A stretch of DNA of 64,000 nucleotides from contig JAIQDT010000028.1 in assembly GCA_021521415.1 (NCBI GenBank), forward strand, positions 1,525,001 to 1,589,000, read 5' to 3'. Each line of letters begins with the position of its first letter. Position 1 is the stretch's first letter. A program made the translations under genes and the position numbers. The notes beneath the pieces were generated by a model. The model saw nothing but the letters and a program-made list of their open reading frames with translations. It was not told where the DNA came from and ran no database searches. Origin of the DNA: Bidens hawaiensis (taxonomy: Eukaryota; Streptophyta; Magnoliopsida; Asterales; Asteraceae). This document shows positions 1-11,087 of the stretch, piece by piece.

Positions 1-384
1 CCAAAGCAAAAAAACTACACTTATAACGTCATAGGATGGTTTTCTCAAAAAAGAATAAGCAAAAATAAAGAATGCAAAAAATTCAAGATTTGGTTCAAAC
101 TTGCATTACAAGTCTCAGTGGTTTTTCCCACTCATTTAACAAAATTGAATTGACAAAAACTTATCAAAGAATTCAAATGTTGTCACAATGATAGCTCAAC
201 ATGAAACCGACACAGGCTCTTCAAAATCAACGCCTAAGCCCGCAAACAAATTCCACAAAAACACACTCCAATTTCGTGCTTGAGAAATTGGTAAATTCGT
301 TGTCGAATAGACCATAATAAACGAATTGTACAATATTCATTTCCAAGTACAAAGTATTCAAAGGGTCCAACTTTGACCTTGTGA
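1..384. other. 3' flank of the UBC23/24-like gene, no gene seen
   Basis: AT-rich sequence downstream of the stop codon at 385-387 (minus strand). It probably contains the 3' UTR of the E2 gene. I see no convincing second coding region; the short open frames here are antisense or shifted shadows. No polyadenylation site could be assigned with confidence. Confidence 0.5.
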
Positions 385-2197
385 TTAAACCGAATCTTGT
401 AAATGGTTGAACTCTTCACAATTAGCTCCAACTTCATTAAGTGATGATATAAGTTTTGGTACAATCTTAGCTAACATAAGCTTGAAACCAACTGAATTTG
501 CATCTGCAACACTTGATTCACATATGGAAGCATCTTCTGTAAGAGAGCCAATCAGGTAGCCTTTCATGTAAGTGTCACAAGCCTTGAGAATGTAATAACC
601 ACGCTCTCTAAAATGTTCTTGCACAAGATCTTCAAAGTCCTACAAAAAAGTAAAAAAGTTGTTTTAGAAAAAAAAAATTGCATAAATATAGAGCAAGTTT
701 TGACCCGATAGTTTAAGAATTGCAAACTTAGTCCAGACATTTGTGAGAGAGTTGCACGTTTAGTCCACACCGTTAATCTCAGATAGTTTAACAAAAAAGT
801 GATGTCAGGGGTAATTATGCCTTTTTTAAATTTAGAACCCTAATAAAAAACTCTTTCTAACTTCAAAACTCCTAACGTCGACTTCATATCCCCACCGTTA
901 ATCCAGATGGTTTTTAACAAAAAAGTGATGTCAAGAGTACTGGTGTCTTGTTTATAGTTATAACCCTAACAAAATACTCTTTCAAACTTCAGAACTCCTA
1001 AAATCGACTTCATCGCCTTCAATTTTGCACTGATCGAAGGTGATGCAATTGACGTTAGGGATTCTGGAGTATAGAAGAGTATTCTATTAGGCTTCAAAAT
1101 TTGAAAAGACACAACTACCCTCACATGAATGGCAGTATGGCACATGACATCACTTCCCTGTTAAAAACTAACTGGGCAATTTTCTCTAGAAAATGCATAT
1201 TTAAAGTGATTACAAGATATTGAAAAATTATCATAATCAGTTGTAATATACCTTGGGGGGCCTTCTGATGAGATGCATGATTGTTTTGCAATTGAGTAAG
1301 AAAGTATTCTCATTATAAGAAAATGAGTTCTTTTCGCCTTCGGGTGTACCAACTTGTTTATCATAGCCAGCTTCGTTAAAATACGGTTTGGAATTAAGTA
1401 CAAGTCCCTGAAGTGAAACCAGGACTTGAAGAATGCTTGATGATTGTGGGTCCCACACTTCATTACCCCTTCCTGTCCATGTATTCAGCAGACTAAGGCA
1501 TACTTTTCCTTCCTCATATAAATTAGGGTTTATTCTCCAGCCTCCAGAATGATAATATGCTGACTGTATATATAAAAAAAAGATATTGGTTCAGAGAGTC
1601 AAATCTTCTATACCTAATAAACAAGTTAGACTGTTAGAGCGCCACGTGTCACAATAAAGTTCTTTTTCCGACTTCATTAAGAGGGGGTATCATATCAAAT
1701 GTATAGCTAGATTTATTAGATTCATATAATTTATTTAAGTAAATTTTAAATACCCCCGCTCTTATAGGAATGTAAGTTACTTTATTTATCAATTATATTA
1801 AAAACAATTCTGTGACACCAAAGTTCTTTTTGTCGTCAAAAACCTAACCAAACCGTTGAAAATTGAAACCGAACCGTTAGTACCGTTATTAACGATTTGG
1901 TTCTAGTTTTGTTTCACGGTTTGAGCTTCGATAATAAATTGAGTTTAAAATAAGAATTAATAATCTAGCTATATACCTTCCATTCTAACTAAGCACCAAC
2001 AAAACACATTGCTTAAGATCATAAAAAAAAACAAAGAGAATTTTAGCCACATAAATGATAAACCTTAATGGAAGACCTAGGAGGAGGCCAAAAGCATAAA
2101 AAGAATAAAGATTACAAAAAACCTATGGGAAATTGAGAAAATTTAAAGTTGTAGCCAAGTTTACTGGTATTAAATAAGATTTTGTCCAATTATATTT

Positions 2198-2245
<48 letters not shown>

Positions 2246-5200
2246 AAATGGTATTTGATTGATAACTTGATGAATATACAAGAAGAGAGCCACTCTATTT
2301 ATAATGGTGGAGAGGGGTCTCTTGGTAAATAATAATTACATGATAGGTGCCTAAAACACATGAAAGGACCTGCATGTAAATACTAGTTTACATGCAAGGA
2401 CTACTAGATAAATATATTATTAACACTTCTCCTCAAGTTGAAGTATAAATGTTTATCATGCCCAACTTGTTACAAATGAACTCAATCTGGGGTTTTCGGA
2501 GGGGTTTGGTAAGGATATCTGCAAGCTGGAATTCTATCTTAACATGAACAGGCTGAATGGATGGAGGATCCTTTTTTGTGCCAGTTATCCGATCTCTAAT
2601 GAGGTGACAATCAACCTCAATATGCTTTGTTCTTTCATGAAAAACTTGATTCTTTGCTATATGTATAGCTGATTGATTGTCACAGTATAGCCGCATCAAG
2701 TCTTTAGAAACAACCCTGAGTTCCATGAGAAGACGACGAATCCATGTCATTTCCGATGTTACATCTGCCATGGCTCTATACTCCGATTCAGCGCTCGATC
2801 AAGATACCGTGTGTTGTTTCTTACTTTTCCATGATACAAGATTTCCTCCGACGAACACACAATACCCGATAGTAGAACATCGTGAAATCGGACAACCTGC
2901 CCAATCTGCGTCTGAGAAACCCGATATCGGACCATCTCCTTCTTCGGTGAAAGCTCCTACTCGACAATGACCCTGATCAGAATATAGGATGCCAAGGCCT
3001 GGTGTGGCCTTGAGATATCTTAAGACACGAAGAGCAGCATCCTAGTCACTTGTCTAGTGACTGGTGTATGGTTCAGCCATGAATTGTTCTGTTTGGCTCA
3101 TAACAGAACACTGACAGGAAAAGAAATATCCGGTTGCGTGACAGTTAAATAATTAAGTTTACCAACCAATCGTCTGTATCGCTCAGGATCCTTCATCGGA
3201 TCCCCTTCTTTTGGGAGGAGCTTCTTTGTAGGAAGCATTGGGGTATCAACTGGCTTGCAACCCAGCAAGCCACAATCAGTCAACATATCAAGGACATACT
3301 TTCGTTGAGAGAGAAGTATTCCTTGTGGAGAGCGAGATAGCTCTATGCCAAGGAAGTACCTCAGCCGACCTAAGTCACTTACTTGAAACTGAGACTGAAG
3401 AAACTGCTTGAGTTCGGTGATCCCAGTTTCATCATCGCCTGTGATGTCATCCACATAAACAACTACAATAATCCTTTTCCCTTTTTGATGTCTAAAGAAG
3501 ACAGAATGATCGTATGCACTACGAGTCATCCCAAACTGTCCCATAACACTAGAGAATCGACCAAACCATGCCCCGGGAGACTGTTTAAGACCATAGAGAG
3601 AACGACGTAGTCTACAAACTTTCGAGGCCTCCTCGACAATGAACCCTGGTGGCTGCTCCATATACACCTCCTCAAAAACACCATTAAGGAAGGCGTTCTT
3701 GACATCAAGCTGGTGGAGCGGCCAATGATTAATGGCAACAAGGGCAATGCAAATACGGACATATGGCATCTTAGCAACTGGCGAGAATCCAACCTCGCTT
3801 TTAACCGATGCAAAGAGCCATCTGGGTGCAGTTTGACTGTGAATACCCAACGACAACCAATAACACGCTTCCCAACAGAAAACGTTTCAAGATCCCATGT
3901 ATGATTGGATCTAAGAGCCCCAATTTCCTCTTCCATAGTCTGCCTCCATCCTGGATGAGCGAGAGCTGTTGTCACATTTTTGGGAATCGGATAGGAATCA
4001 AGGGTAGTGGTATAGGCATGAGATTCAGGAGATAGGTGAGAGTAGGCAACATAATCCTGAATCAGGTAACGGGTGCAACGGCGTGGCTCTTTGTGAAAGG
4101 CGATAGGTATATCGGGAAAGGGGGCACCCGGGAGGATCATAAAGATCAGGCGATGAAGTGGGTTCGGGAGTAGGGGATGGTGTGTTGGACTCAGAAGCGG
4201 GTGGTGGAACCAAGGATATATCAAGATCTGGATGGGAATCAGGAGGCTGCGACGAGTGATTGTGACGTTGACGACTATATGTGAAAAGTAAGGGTGGAGG
4301 TTCTATCGGTGGACCCGTGGGAGTGGGGACCGGAGCTGTGGTGCCGGAAACCGGATGGGTAGAGGGGCAGATGTCGTCCGAGAGCGGAGGGGCAGATGGA
4401 ACAACAGACAGAGGAAAGGTATGGATAATGTGTGACTCGGTATATCAGGATCAGGAAACAAATCATGAACTGAAGTGGAGGACTCGAGAAAGTAAGGACA
4501 TGACTCATGAAAAATGACGTCAGCACTAGTAAAGTATCGTTGAAGAGAAGGGCTATAACACCAATACCCTTTCTGGACACGTGAATAACCAAGAAAGACA
4601 CAAGGAATGGCTCGAGAAGCAAGTTTACTAATGCCTGGACGATAATCATGCACATATGCTACACAACCAAAAAATCTTAGGTGTGAGTGGAAAGGGGGTT
4701 CCTTTAGGGAACAAAACAGAAAACGGAGTTTGACCGAGGACAGATGATGGCATACGATTTATGAGACAACAAGCCGTAAGAAATGCGTCACCCCAAAATC
4801 TATCAGGAACATGAGACTGCAGCATGAGGGTGCATGTGATATCCAACAAATGGCAATTTTTGCGTTCGGCAACGCCATTTTGTTGAGATGTGTACGGGCA
4901 GGAAGACTCGTGAACAATGCCATGTGTTTTCAAATAGGTAGAAAGTTCATTGGAGAAATATTCAGGTGCATTATCAGTGCGTAGGGTTTTAATGGATGAG
5001 TTGAATTGATTTTTGACATAAGAATGAAACTCACGAAAAATTGAATTAATTTTACTACGAGGTTTCAAAAGATAAACCCAAGTAGCACGAGAATAATCAT
5101 CAATGAAAGTGATGAAATACTGACAACCCAATGAGGATTTAACACGACAAGGACCCCATACGTCAGAATGCACGAGTTCAAATATAAAATCGGTGCGTTT

Positions 5201-7633
5201 CGACACTTTTGGAGGATAAGAACGCCGTTTATGTTTACCAAGCTCACATGAAAATCATTAGGAATAGAAATATCTGATCTCATTTGCCTTAGAACTGTTA
5301 CAGAGGGATGGCCTAATCATAGTTACCGAATTCACCGGAAGACCCGCGAATTGCAAATTGGTTCGCGATAAACCGAAACGAAATTCACTACGTTCCAGTT
5401 CGCTCTAGTACGGCGTACCAAACGAGCGAATTCAGTGTTCCAATTCGCTCTGGTACGCTATGTCAATTTCTGATGACGGTGCTGCCACTTTTTGCCGGAA
5501 AAGGAGGTTCTTCTGCCGGAAAAGGAGGAGTTGAAGAGAGCGGCGTGGGTTTTATTATTTTAGGTTTTATAAGTTTAGTTATTTTGACATTTAAGCCCTT
5601 AATATTTTACTAGTTTACATTTAGTCTTTAAAGTTTAAAAATTTTAATATAAAAGCAATTAAGAAAGTATAATTAGTTGTGTATTTTAACAATTAACCCT
5701 CTATTTTCACTGGTTTACATTTGATTCTTAAACTTGTAATTTTATGCATAAAAAATCTAAAATTAACATGATATATATGCAATTATATATAATTTATGAA
5801 TTACTATTTTTTGATTTGGGTATATTGAACCGAACTACATGGTACACCGTACCGCTTCGTACCGAAATGAACCTACCCCGCTTCGTACCGAATACGATAC
5901 CTTTAGCGAATTGCGAGCCCGAATCGCGTACCCGTACCAGACCGAACCACGAATTAGGTAACTATGGGCCTAACCGACAGTGAGTCTCCCTAACAGCGGA
6001 ATCACACAAGTTTGCTGTAGGGTGTGATAGTGGTGACATATGGTAGAGACCCACGATTCAAACCGGTGCCAATTACCCGGTTCGTTCCTAGTTCCCGAAA
6101 GACACAGTGAGTTGGGTAAAAGGTTGCAGAACAATTGTTTTGTTTGGTTATCTGACTAACGGAACAAAGACTTGTAGGAAATTTAGGAACGAAAAGGATA
6201 GAAGACATGTTTAGGTTTTTCGAGTTACTGATGGATCCTATGCCATGAACGAGGCATGAGGATCCATCGGCAAGACAAACGGGTGTATGGGAAACATGAT
6301 GCAGGCTAGATAAAATACCTCGATTCCCAGTCATGTGATGCGTGGCTCCAGAGTCGATTATCCATGAAGAGTCGAGGCTGTTACCGAGGTCCTCGTTTAA
6401 AAAAAATACGTCGCCTGGGGGCTTTACCGGGGCTAACTAATAAAAGGCCCAGAGCTGGAAGTGATCTTAGAAACCAATCGCGTTCCGAGAAAAAATCTCA
6501 ATATCGTATTCGCCTAGAAGAAAAACAAAAATTGCGTTTTCATTATGGTCTTACAGAACGACACTCACAGTCACTGATGAGACAAAAGGACTTCTATAGA
6601 ATCCCCGTCTACATTCGCATTCGATTAGTAGGGAAAATTAGATATATCTTTAGCTCGTATATAACTAGTCAACATCTAATATCACATATACATGTCTTTT
6701 TTCCACAATGTAAATTATCCGTATGTGCCGAGTTGGTTTGGGGTCCAAACGAATGAGATGCAAGCAACCATTGTAGCAAATCATACTCATCTTTAGTAAA
6801 TGTATAGGTGTATTTCTCTTCCATTGTAAGAGATGAAATTGGGACACTAGTGATGGTGAACTTGACAATACCTCGGATGTTTTTATGAACAGCACTTAAC
6901 ACAACACTTAACACAGATGGTGGCCGGAAATCGATTCCGGCGGTGGCAGACGGCGGCAGGTGGCTGTCGGCGCCAGATGGCGGCAGGTGGCTATCGGAAG
7001 GTAGCAGCAGAGCAGAAGATCAATCGGAATGACTTTCCGATAGTTCCGAAAGAAATCCGGCAACCGGCGGTGGTCAGACGTGCTCTCACGCGCCGGCGCG
7101 TGGAAGACCAACGGCGGAGAACAGTGGCGCGTGGTGGCGCGTCGGTGGAGGTTTGGAAGCGATTTTTTTAGGGTTAGCAATTCGAGGGCCGACGAGTTTA
7201 ATGGTGGTGGAGGTGAGATGAAAGGTGAGCCAAAAAAAGGATGTCGTGAGGCTGGTTGTGAGGAATCCGAACACGGAGGTGCTTTGGAGCAAGGACGGGA
7301 CAAAGCTTCTCTTTTGTAAGATCTGGAACTGGACAGCTGGTTGTAAACAGATTTGAAACAAATCTGGAATGAGAGTCGGGACAAGTAAACAGGATGGAAA
7401 ACTATGAGCGGGATTCAGGTTTGTACCGAGAGCCTTGGCTATGATACCATGTAAAAGAAACGGTATTTGATTGATAACTTGATGAATATACAAGAAGAGA
7501 GCCACTTTATTTACAATGGTGGAGAGGGGTCTCTTGGTAAATAATAATTACATGATAGGTGCCTAAAACACATGCAAGGACCTGCACGTAAATACTAGTT
7601 TACATGCAAGGACTACTAGATAAATATATTATT

Positions 7634-7669
<36 letters not shown>

Positions 7670-10600
7670 GAATTAAAATGCATTCAACATCTATGGTCAG
7701 GTCCGATTTCATATGGCTGGTTTTCAGGATAAACCGCAAACCAAACCGTTCGCCACGGTTTGAAAATTTTGAAAACGACCAACCGAAAGTTAAAAAAAAT
7801 GTCGTGAACCAAACCGATGATCGGTTTCAAGGTTTCAAACCGAACCATGAATAGCCATAATTGTTAGAGAGTCTGTGTTCCCTGCCCAATTGCGTGAGTA
7901 CCCGTATAGTATATATTTAAAAAAAATAAAAAGAAAGGGTTCCTTACTGGTGGAACATCAGGGTATTCTGGAGGAAGATGAAAGTCAAAGAAGAAAAGAC
8001 CATCTTGATAAGGTGTTCCATATGCTCCCACTATTACAGCCCTCAATAGATCCATTCTATTTTCATAAACTCTAACATAAATTCCATCTGAATAAAATTT
8101 AAAAACAATTAACTACCTGAAATCTCACAATGAAAATAATAATAGCATACCATTAAGAGCAAACATACCTGGCAAGTTCTTTTTGAGAATATTCCAATCT
8201 TGTTGCACTTTCTTAAGCCATCTTCTACCGGCATTCGTCTGAAATTAGTCAAATTTCTCAACACGTGTTACTTAAATAATTTAATAATATATAGTGTAAC
8301 TATATACTAAAACTGCAACTCACCTGTGCATTGGCACCAAGATAATAATGATCAAGAGGATCTTTAACAATATCAAATCCTTTAAATCTGGACACGTCAA
8401 CCTCAGATTTTGAAGGTTCGCTTAAATTTGATTCCTCGACAACACTATGTTCTTTTATATCATAAGTTGGTGTGTCAATTGCAATAGAACTGTTTCTCTC
8501 TTCATTTTCACCACCAGAATTTACACTTGAATCATCTGTATTACTTTGACCCCTGGAAAATATTCCACTGGCCAATCTTGTCATGAACCCGAGAGCAGCT
8601 AGAGGTATAGAAAGTGCACCATTTGTTTGAACATTTTTGGTTGTATGCTCCTCCCCTTCAACACTGATGTCAGAGGCATTTTGCATCCCAAAATCCTGAA
8701 CAAAAATGTTCTCATAAGTAATTAAATTAAACTTAATTAAAATGATAAAAATAGAAACAAACCTCTAGTGCCTTCTGAAGACTATCCATTTCAGTATCTT
8801 CAACTGTTTCCCAACTTGCTGCATGATGGCTTACATCACTCCCGCCACCAATTGAATCATCATCGTCATCGTCATCACGCCCAACAACATATATTGCTTG
8901 TGGACCAACCTGATCCCACACAAAAAGAAAAAATATGATGCTACCAGGATAATAATTATTCTTGTGGATCAGAAGAAACGAATTGATCAGGCCTGTAAAT
9001 GAACTGAAAATTCGTTTGTAAGCCGTTCGACTGGAAGTTGGTTTATGTTCGTATAATTAATAAATGAAGGAACATGAACAACAAATTTTGTTCATTGAGT
9101 TGTAGAAAGAACATGAACAAATGTCTCGTTCGATCATTTAAATTTGTTATGCTCATACATTATTTCATTTACTTTCATTTGTGTTTGTTGGCTTACGTTT
9201 GTTTAAGTTTGTTCGTTAATGCATTCATTTAAAATTTTTTTGGTTCAGTTATGTTCGTTCATTTACGTTTGTTAGCCGTTTGCTTATGAACATTCATAAA
9301 CGAACACGAGCATGTTCATTTTCTTAACTAACAAACGCGGACAAGAAACCACTGTTTGTTTAATTCTTTGTGTTTGATCGTTTGTTAGGTTAACATACCA
9401 TTGATACCATCCCGTCGGCCCAAGTAACTTCAATATCACCATTTCTGAGTCCTGTAATATTTCCAACCCAAGACAGGTCTGAAAAGTTGGTACAACCTTC
9501 ATTCTCTGCCATATCAGTAGCTGCCTGTGAGCCCGATGACAACCGAACAACTACATCCCCATAACAATAATCATAGTCTTGATGGCCTTCAAGCTCATAA
9601 ACACTCACAACTTCCTCTTTATCAAACTCCTTAGGATCTTCTGCACGAGAAACTGCCTTTAACCACCTCACACACGCCGTCCGTTCTTTCGCGTTCACAC
9701 TTTTAATAACTCCCACACGAATGATGTCATCATCCCCGCCATCATTTCCATCACTCGGTTTTTCAACAACATATTGTTCAGCTACAAACTCATGATCACC
9801 AGGGTTTTCAATCGGTATCAAAGAGATTGAATCCAATCCACGTTCAATGTTACCATCTTGCCACACGACATCGACTCTCGTTTTTGTGTTCATAATCTGA
9901 AGAGCTTTTTCAAAATGTTCATCTTTTTTTCTTGACTTTTTATCCCTCTTAACAACCACTTTTCTTAACTTTTTCCTATGTAAAGGCCACGTTTCATGAA
10001 CCGGGCCTTTTGAACCACTCGGTTCAACAGATTTCTTTGAGGATTCCTCATCGGGACCCGCTTCTGAATCACTCTCAGACTTATGAGAAACCGATGGTTT
10101 AGGTGATGGAAGAAGACACCAATCACCAAGTTGCCAGTTCGCATGTGAAAAACATGCAAGTAACTTTAAGTTTTTAGGGTTTTGTTCTTCAGATGGTGTT
10201 ATTGAAGAATCGGGCCCGTAACCTGCAGACGCGATCCAGTAAATGAAAGCCGAACCCGCTGTAACGTTTGTTACAGTTCCTTCCAATCTTGACGCTTTCC
10301 ACAGGCCTGATAACCATCTAGAATTCTTGAAAACAGATGATGAGCTGGCCTTTACCCTTTGACCAGGATAATAAGGATAATGCGTATCTTCTATAAGATT
10401 CTTCCCGACTGGTTTGAGGCGTAACTGGTCAGCTTTCATAACTTTACAAACAGAACCGTCATCAAACATAACTGTCACATTATCTAACACATCATCGATT
10501 CTACCGAGCCATGGGCCTAGAACTACATGATCTCCCACTTGAAAATCACGCACGCGCTTTAAATCTTTCGAAGAAATGCTAGTTATTAGTTTTCCATCAA

Positions 10601-10793
10601 TTGTTGATAAATCAACGGTTATACTAACATCAACCACAACACCTACTTGCCCGGTTGGATTACTAGCATCTGCAACATAATCACCGTGCAAGAAACCTCG
10701 GTCAACCACCACGACATTATCGAAACGTTGGGTTGTTTCTGAATCATCCATCCAAAGGATTCTAACATGGTCAGCCGGAAGTGGTGTGCTTTC

Positions 10794-10828
<35 letters not shown>

Positions 10829-11087
10829 TATTGGTGTTTTCAGTGGCATTTTCATGTGAATCTTTGTTATCCACTTCATTAGAAGCCGCTGCCACTTGTT
10901 CATCTTCATTATCTTCATCACTGGTGCTATCTGAGTCAGAAGAATCACCGGCAACTTCAGTTACTAACCCTGTTTTCCCCTCGGTTTTGCTCTTTACAAC
11001 ATCTTGTCTGTAAATATATGGGCGTCTGCCATTATCCTCTGTCGAACCTTCATTTTGCTTAATACTTTGATTCGCATTACAATCCAT
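385..11087 (-). CDS. Large E2 ubiquitin-conjugating enzyme, UBC23/UBC24 (PHO2-like) family, 7 coding exons
   Basis: Exons in reading order: 11087-9399, 8909-8763, 8695-8324, 8238-8169, 8087-7948, 1563-1252 and 639-385. All introns are GT-AG, phases agree, and the sum is 994 codons plus stop, close to the roughly 900-1100 aa of plant UBC23/UBC24. The long N-terminal exon has the family's chain of small beta-type modules (PYIYRQDVV near residue 23, [19 protein letters not shown]) and an acidic poly-Asp run at about 88-99. The UBC fold starts with [19 protein letters not shown]. It continues through [12 protein letters not shown] and an NPN motif (in place of HPN) to the catalytic Cys in [13 protein letters not shown], about residue 828, and ends with RRPPK and a helical C-terminal exon. 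Known role of the family: E2/E4-like ubiquitination of membrane phosphate-transport proteins (UBC24/PHO2). I see no miR399 site in the leader, which favours UBC23 over PHO2. Intron 5 carries a copia element but its splice sites are intact. Confidence 0.93.
770..1014. repeat. Imperfect 125-bp tandem duplication in intron 6
   Basis: Two adjacent copies begin with CCGTTAATC at about 770 and 895. Both contain AACAAAAAAGTGATGTCA followed by a CCCTAA...CTCTTTC block and end in TCGACTTCAT. They differ by many substitutions, so the duplication is old. The surrounding intron (640-1251) otherwise holds no coding sequence. Confidence 0.7.
1564..2237. other. Residual host sequence of intron 5, left of the copia insertion
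   Basis: Intron sequence between exon 6 and the copia 3' LTR. AT-rich, ending in an (AT)n run from about 2203 to 2243 that the retroelement abuts. Contains an AAACCG/GAACCG-type low-complexity stretch near 1840-1920. A similar stretch occurs on the far side of the insertion, at 7730-7850. No gene seen. Confidence 0.5.
2238..2425 (-). repeat. Copia 3' LTR
   Basis: 188 bp, aligned end to end with 7450-7637 with roughly 3% difference by eye. Its outer terminus has decayed into the AT microsatellite (the expected TG/CA end reads TATATAAG). Confidence 0.88.
2433..6375 (-). pseudogene. Copia pol pseudogene (protease, integrase, RT, RNase H)
   Basis: Minus-strand fragments in the right order. The protease motif [10 protein letters not shown] is at about 6325-6355. 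The pre-integrase HPS motif (5281-5315) is split by the hAT insert. Integrase (4646-5206) has D, D and E in [14 protein letters not shown] and [10 protein letters not shown] (3098-4224, two frames) includes [18 protein letters not shown] and YVDD. RNase H (2433-2800) includes [13 protein letters not shown] and the ILTKPL tail. Damage includes frameshifts near 3850 and 4650 and an in-frame TGA just before [13 protein letters not shown], probably a CGA-to-TGA change. Confidence 0.9.
5318..5966. mobile_element. hAT-type non-autonomous DNA transposon nested in copia pol
   Basis: Terminal inverted repeats CATAGTTACC / GGTAACTATG are perfect for 10 bp and then continue imperfectly (GAATTC / GAATTAG). 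They are flanked by an 8-bp target duplication, GGCCTAAT (5310-5317) and GGCCTAAC (5967-5974), with 7 of 8 bases identical. An 8-bp duplication is the hAT hallmark. The subterminal regions are rich in GGTACG/CGTACC-type words, as in hAT elements that bind transposase at repeated subterminal motifs. The 649-bp interior has no transposase. Excising it and one repeat restores the copia pre-integrase reading around LGHPSV. Confidence 0.85.
6381..6564 (+). pseudogene. rps4: Plastid rps4 5' fragment (NUPT) inside the copia element
   Basis: Plus-strand translation gives [34 protein letters not shown] and FHYGLTER. These match about residues 4-64 of chloroplast ribosomal protein S4 in one frame. Similarity stops abruptly at about 6564, where plastid S4 would continue QLLKYV. 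At the other end it starts a few codons after the S4 initiator. The fragment lies antisense to the copia, just upstream of its protease motif. It is not a functional gene. This is a nuclear plastid-DNA insertion or filler DNA. Confidence 0.9.
6565..6690. other. Unassigned filler between rps4 fragment and gag remnant
   Basis: About 125 bp that fit neither the rps4 frame nor the copia gag/protease frame. It may be further captured DNA or degraded gag tail. I do not recognise it. Confidence 0.3.
6669..6914 (-). pseudogene. Copia gag remnant
   Basis: An 81-codon minus-strand frame has the [16 protein letters not shown] block, which is typical of the gag C-terminal/linker region ahead of the protease in copia. 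The N-terminal gag domain is absent. Between here and the PBS (6915-7436) lies GC-richer leader-like sequence with GGCGGC/CCGGCG words and no gag motifs, so most of gag is deleted. Confidence 0.6.
7437..7449 (-). other. Copia primer-binding site (tRNA-iMet)
   Basis: Minus strand TGGTATCATAGCC, one mismatch to the complement of plant initiator tRNA-Met (TGGTATCAGAGCC), adjoining the 5' LTR. Confidence 0.9.
7450..7637 (-). repeat. Copia 5' LTR
   Basis: 188 bp. On the minus strand it begins TGTTAATAATATATT and ends TTTCTTTTACA, and is followed directly by the primer-binding site. Its outer side touches an AT microsatellite (7638-7665), mirroring the other end of the element. Confidence 0.9.
8985..9345. 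repeat. Short dispersed repeat in intron 1 of the E2 gene
   Basis: Dense runs of GTTCGTTCATTTACG, GAACATGAACAA and ACGTTTGTT words on both strands. They form an imperfect self-complementary region (for example TGAACATTCATAAACG). Similar word sets recur at 44219-44411 and 45780-45880 inside the Helitron, so it is probably a high-copy MITE-like or SINE-like repeat. I cannot define its termini. Confidence 0.4.
10797..10830. repeat. (CAT)n microsatellite in exon 1
   Basis: Encodes the poly-Asp run (about residues 88-97) of the E2 protein on the minus strand; likely length-polymorphic. Confidence 0.9.

Larger units (their letters stand above)
2238..7637 (-). mobile_element. Ty1/copia LTR retrotransposon inserted in intron 5 of the E2 gene
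   Basis: Two 188-bp LTRs (7450-7637 is the 5' LTR and 2238-2425 the 3' LTR in element sense) differ by only a handful of bases. The 5' LTR has TG...CA ends. A PBS follows it and a polypurine tract (minus CTTGAGGAGAAG, 2426-2437) precedes the 3' LTR. Gene order on the minus strand is gag remnant, protease, integrase, RT, RNase H, as in copia. The target is an (AT)n microsatellite, so the 5-bp duplication cannot be told apart from the repeat. Coding is broken by frameshifts, stops and two foreign inserts, so it is non-autonomous now. Confidence 0.93.

Noticed and set aside
2196..2243. AT repeat as a CRISPR-like or origin-type structure
   Set aside because: Plain dinucleotide microsatellite. 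Similar runs occur at 7638, 34201, 50325 and 58596.
6364..6756. A functional nuclear rps4 gene
   Set aside because: Only about 60 of roughly 200 codons match S4; the frame continues into unrelated sequence and lies inside a retrotransposon.
6908..7384. 158-aa Pro/Ser/Arg-rich frame as an intact copia gag
   Set aside because: It has no gag motif, overlaps GC-rich leader-like sequence, and is open in several frames on both strands.
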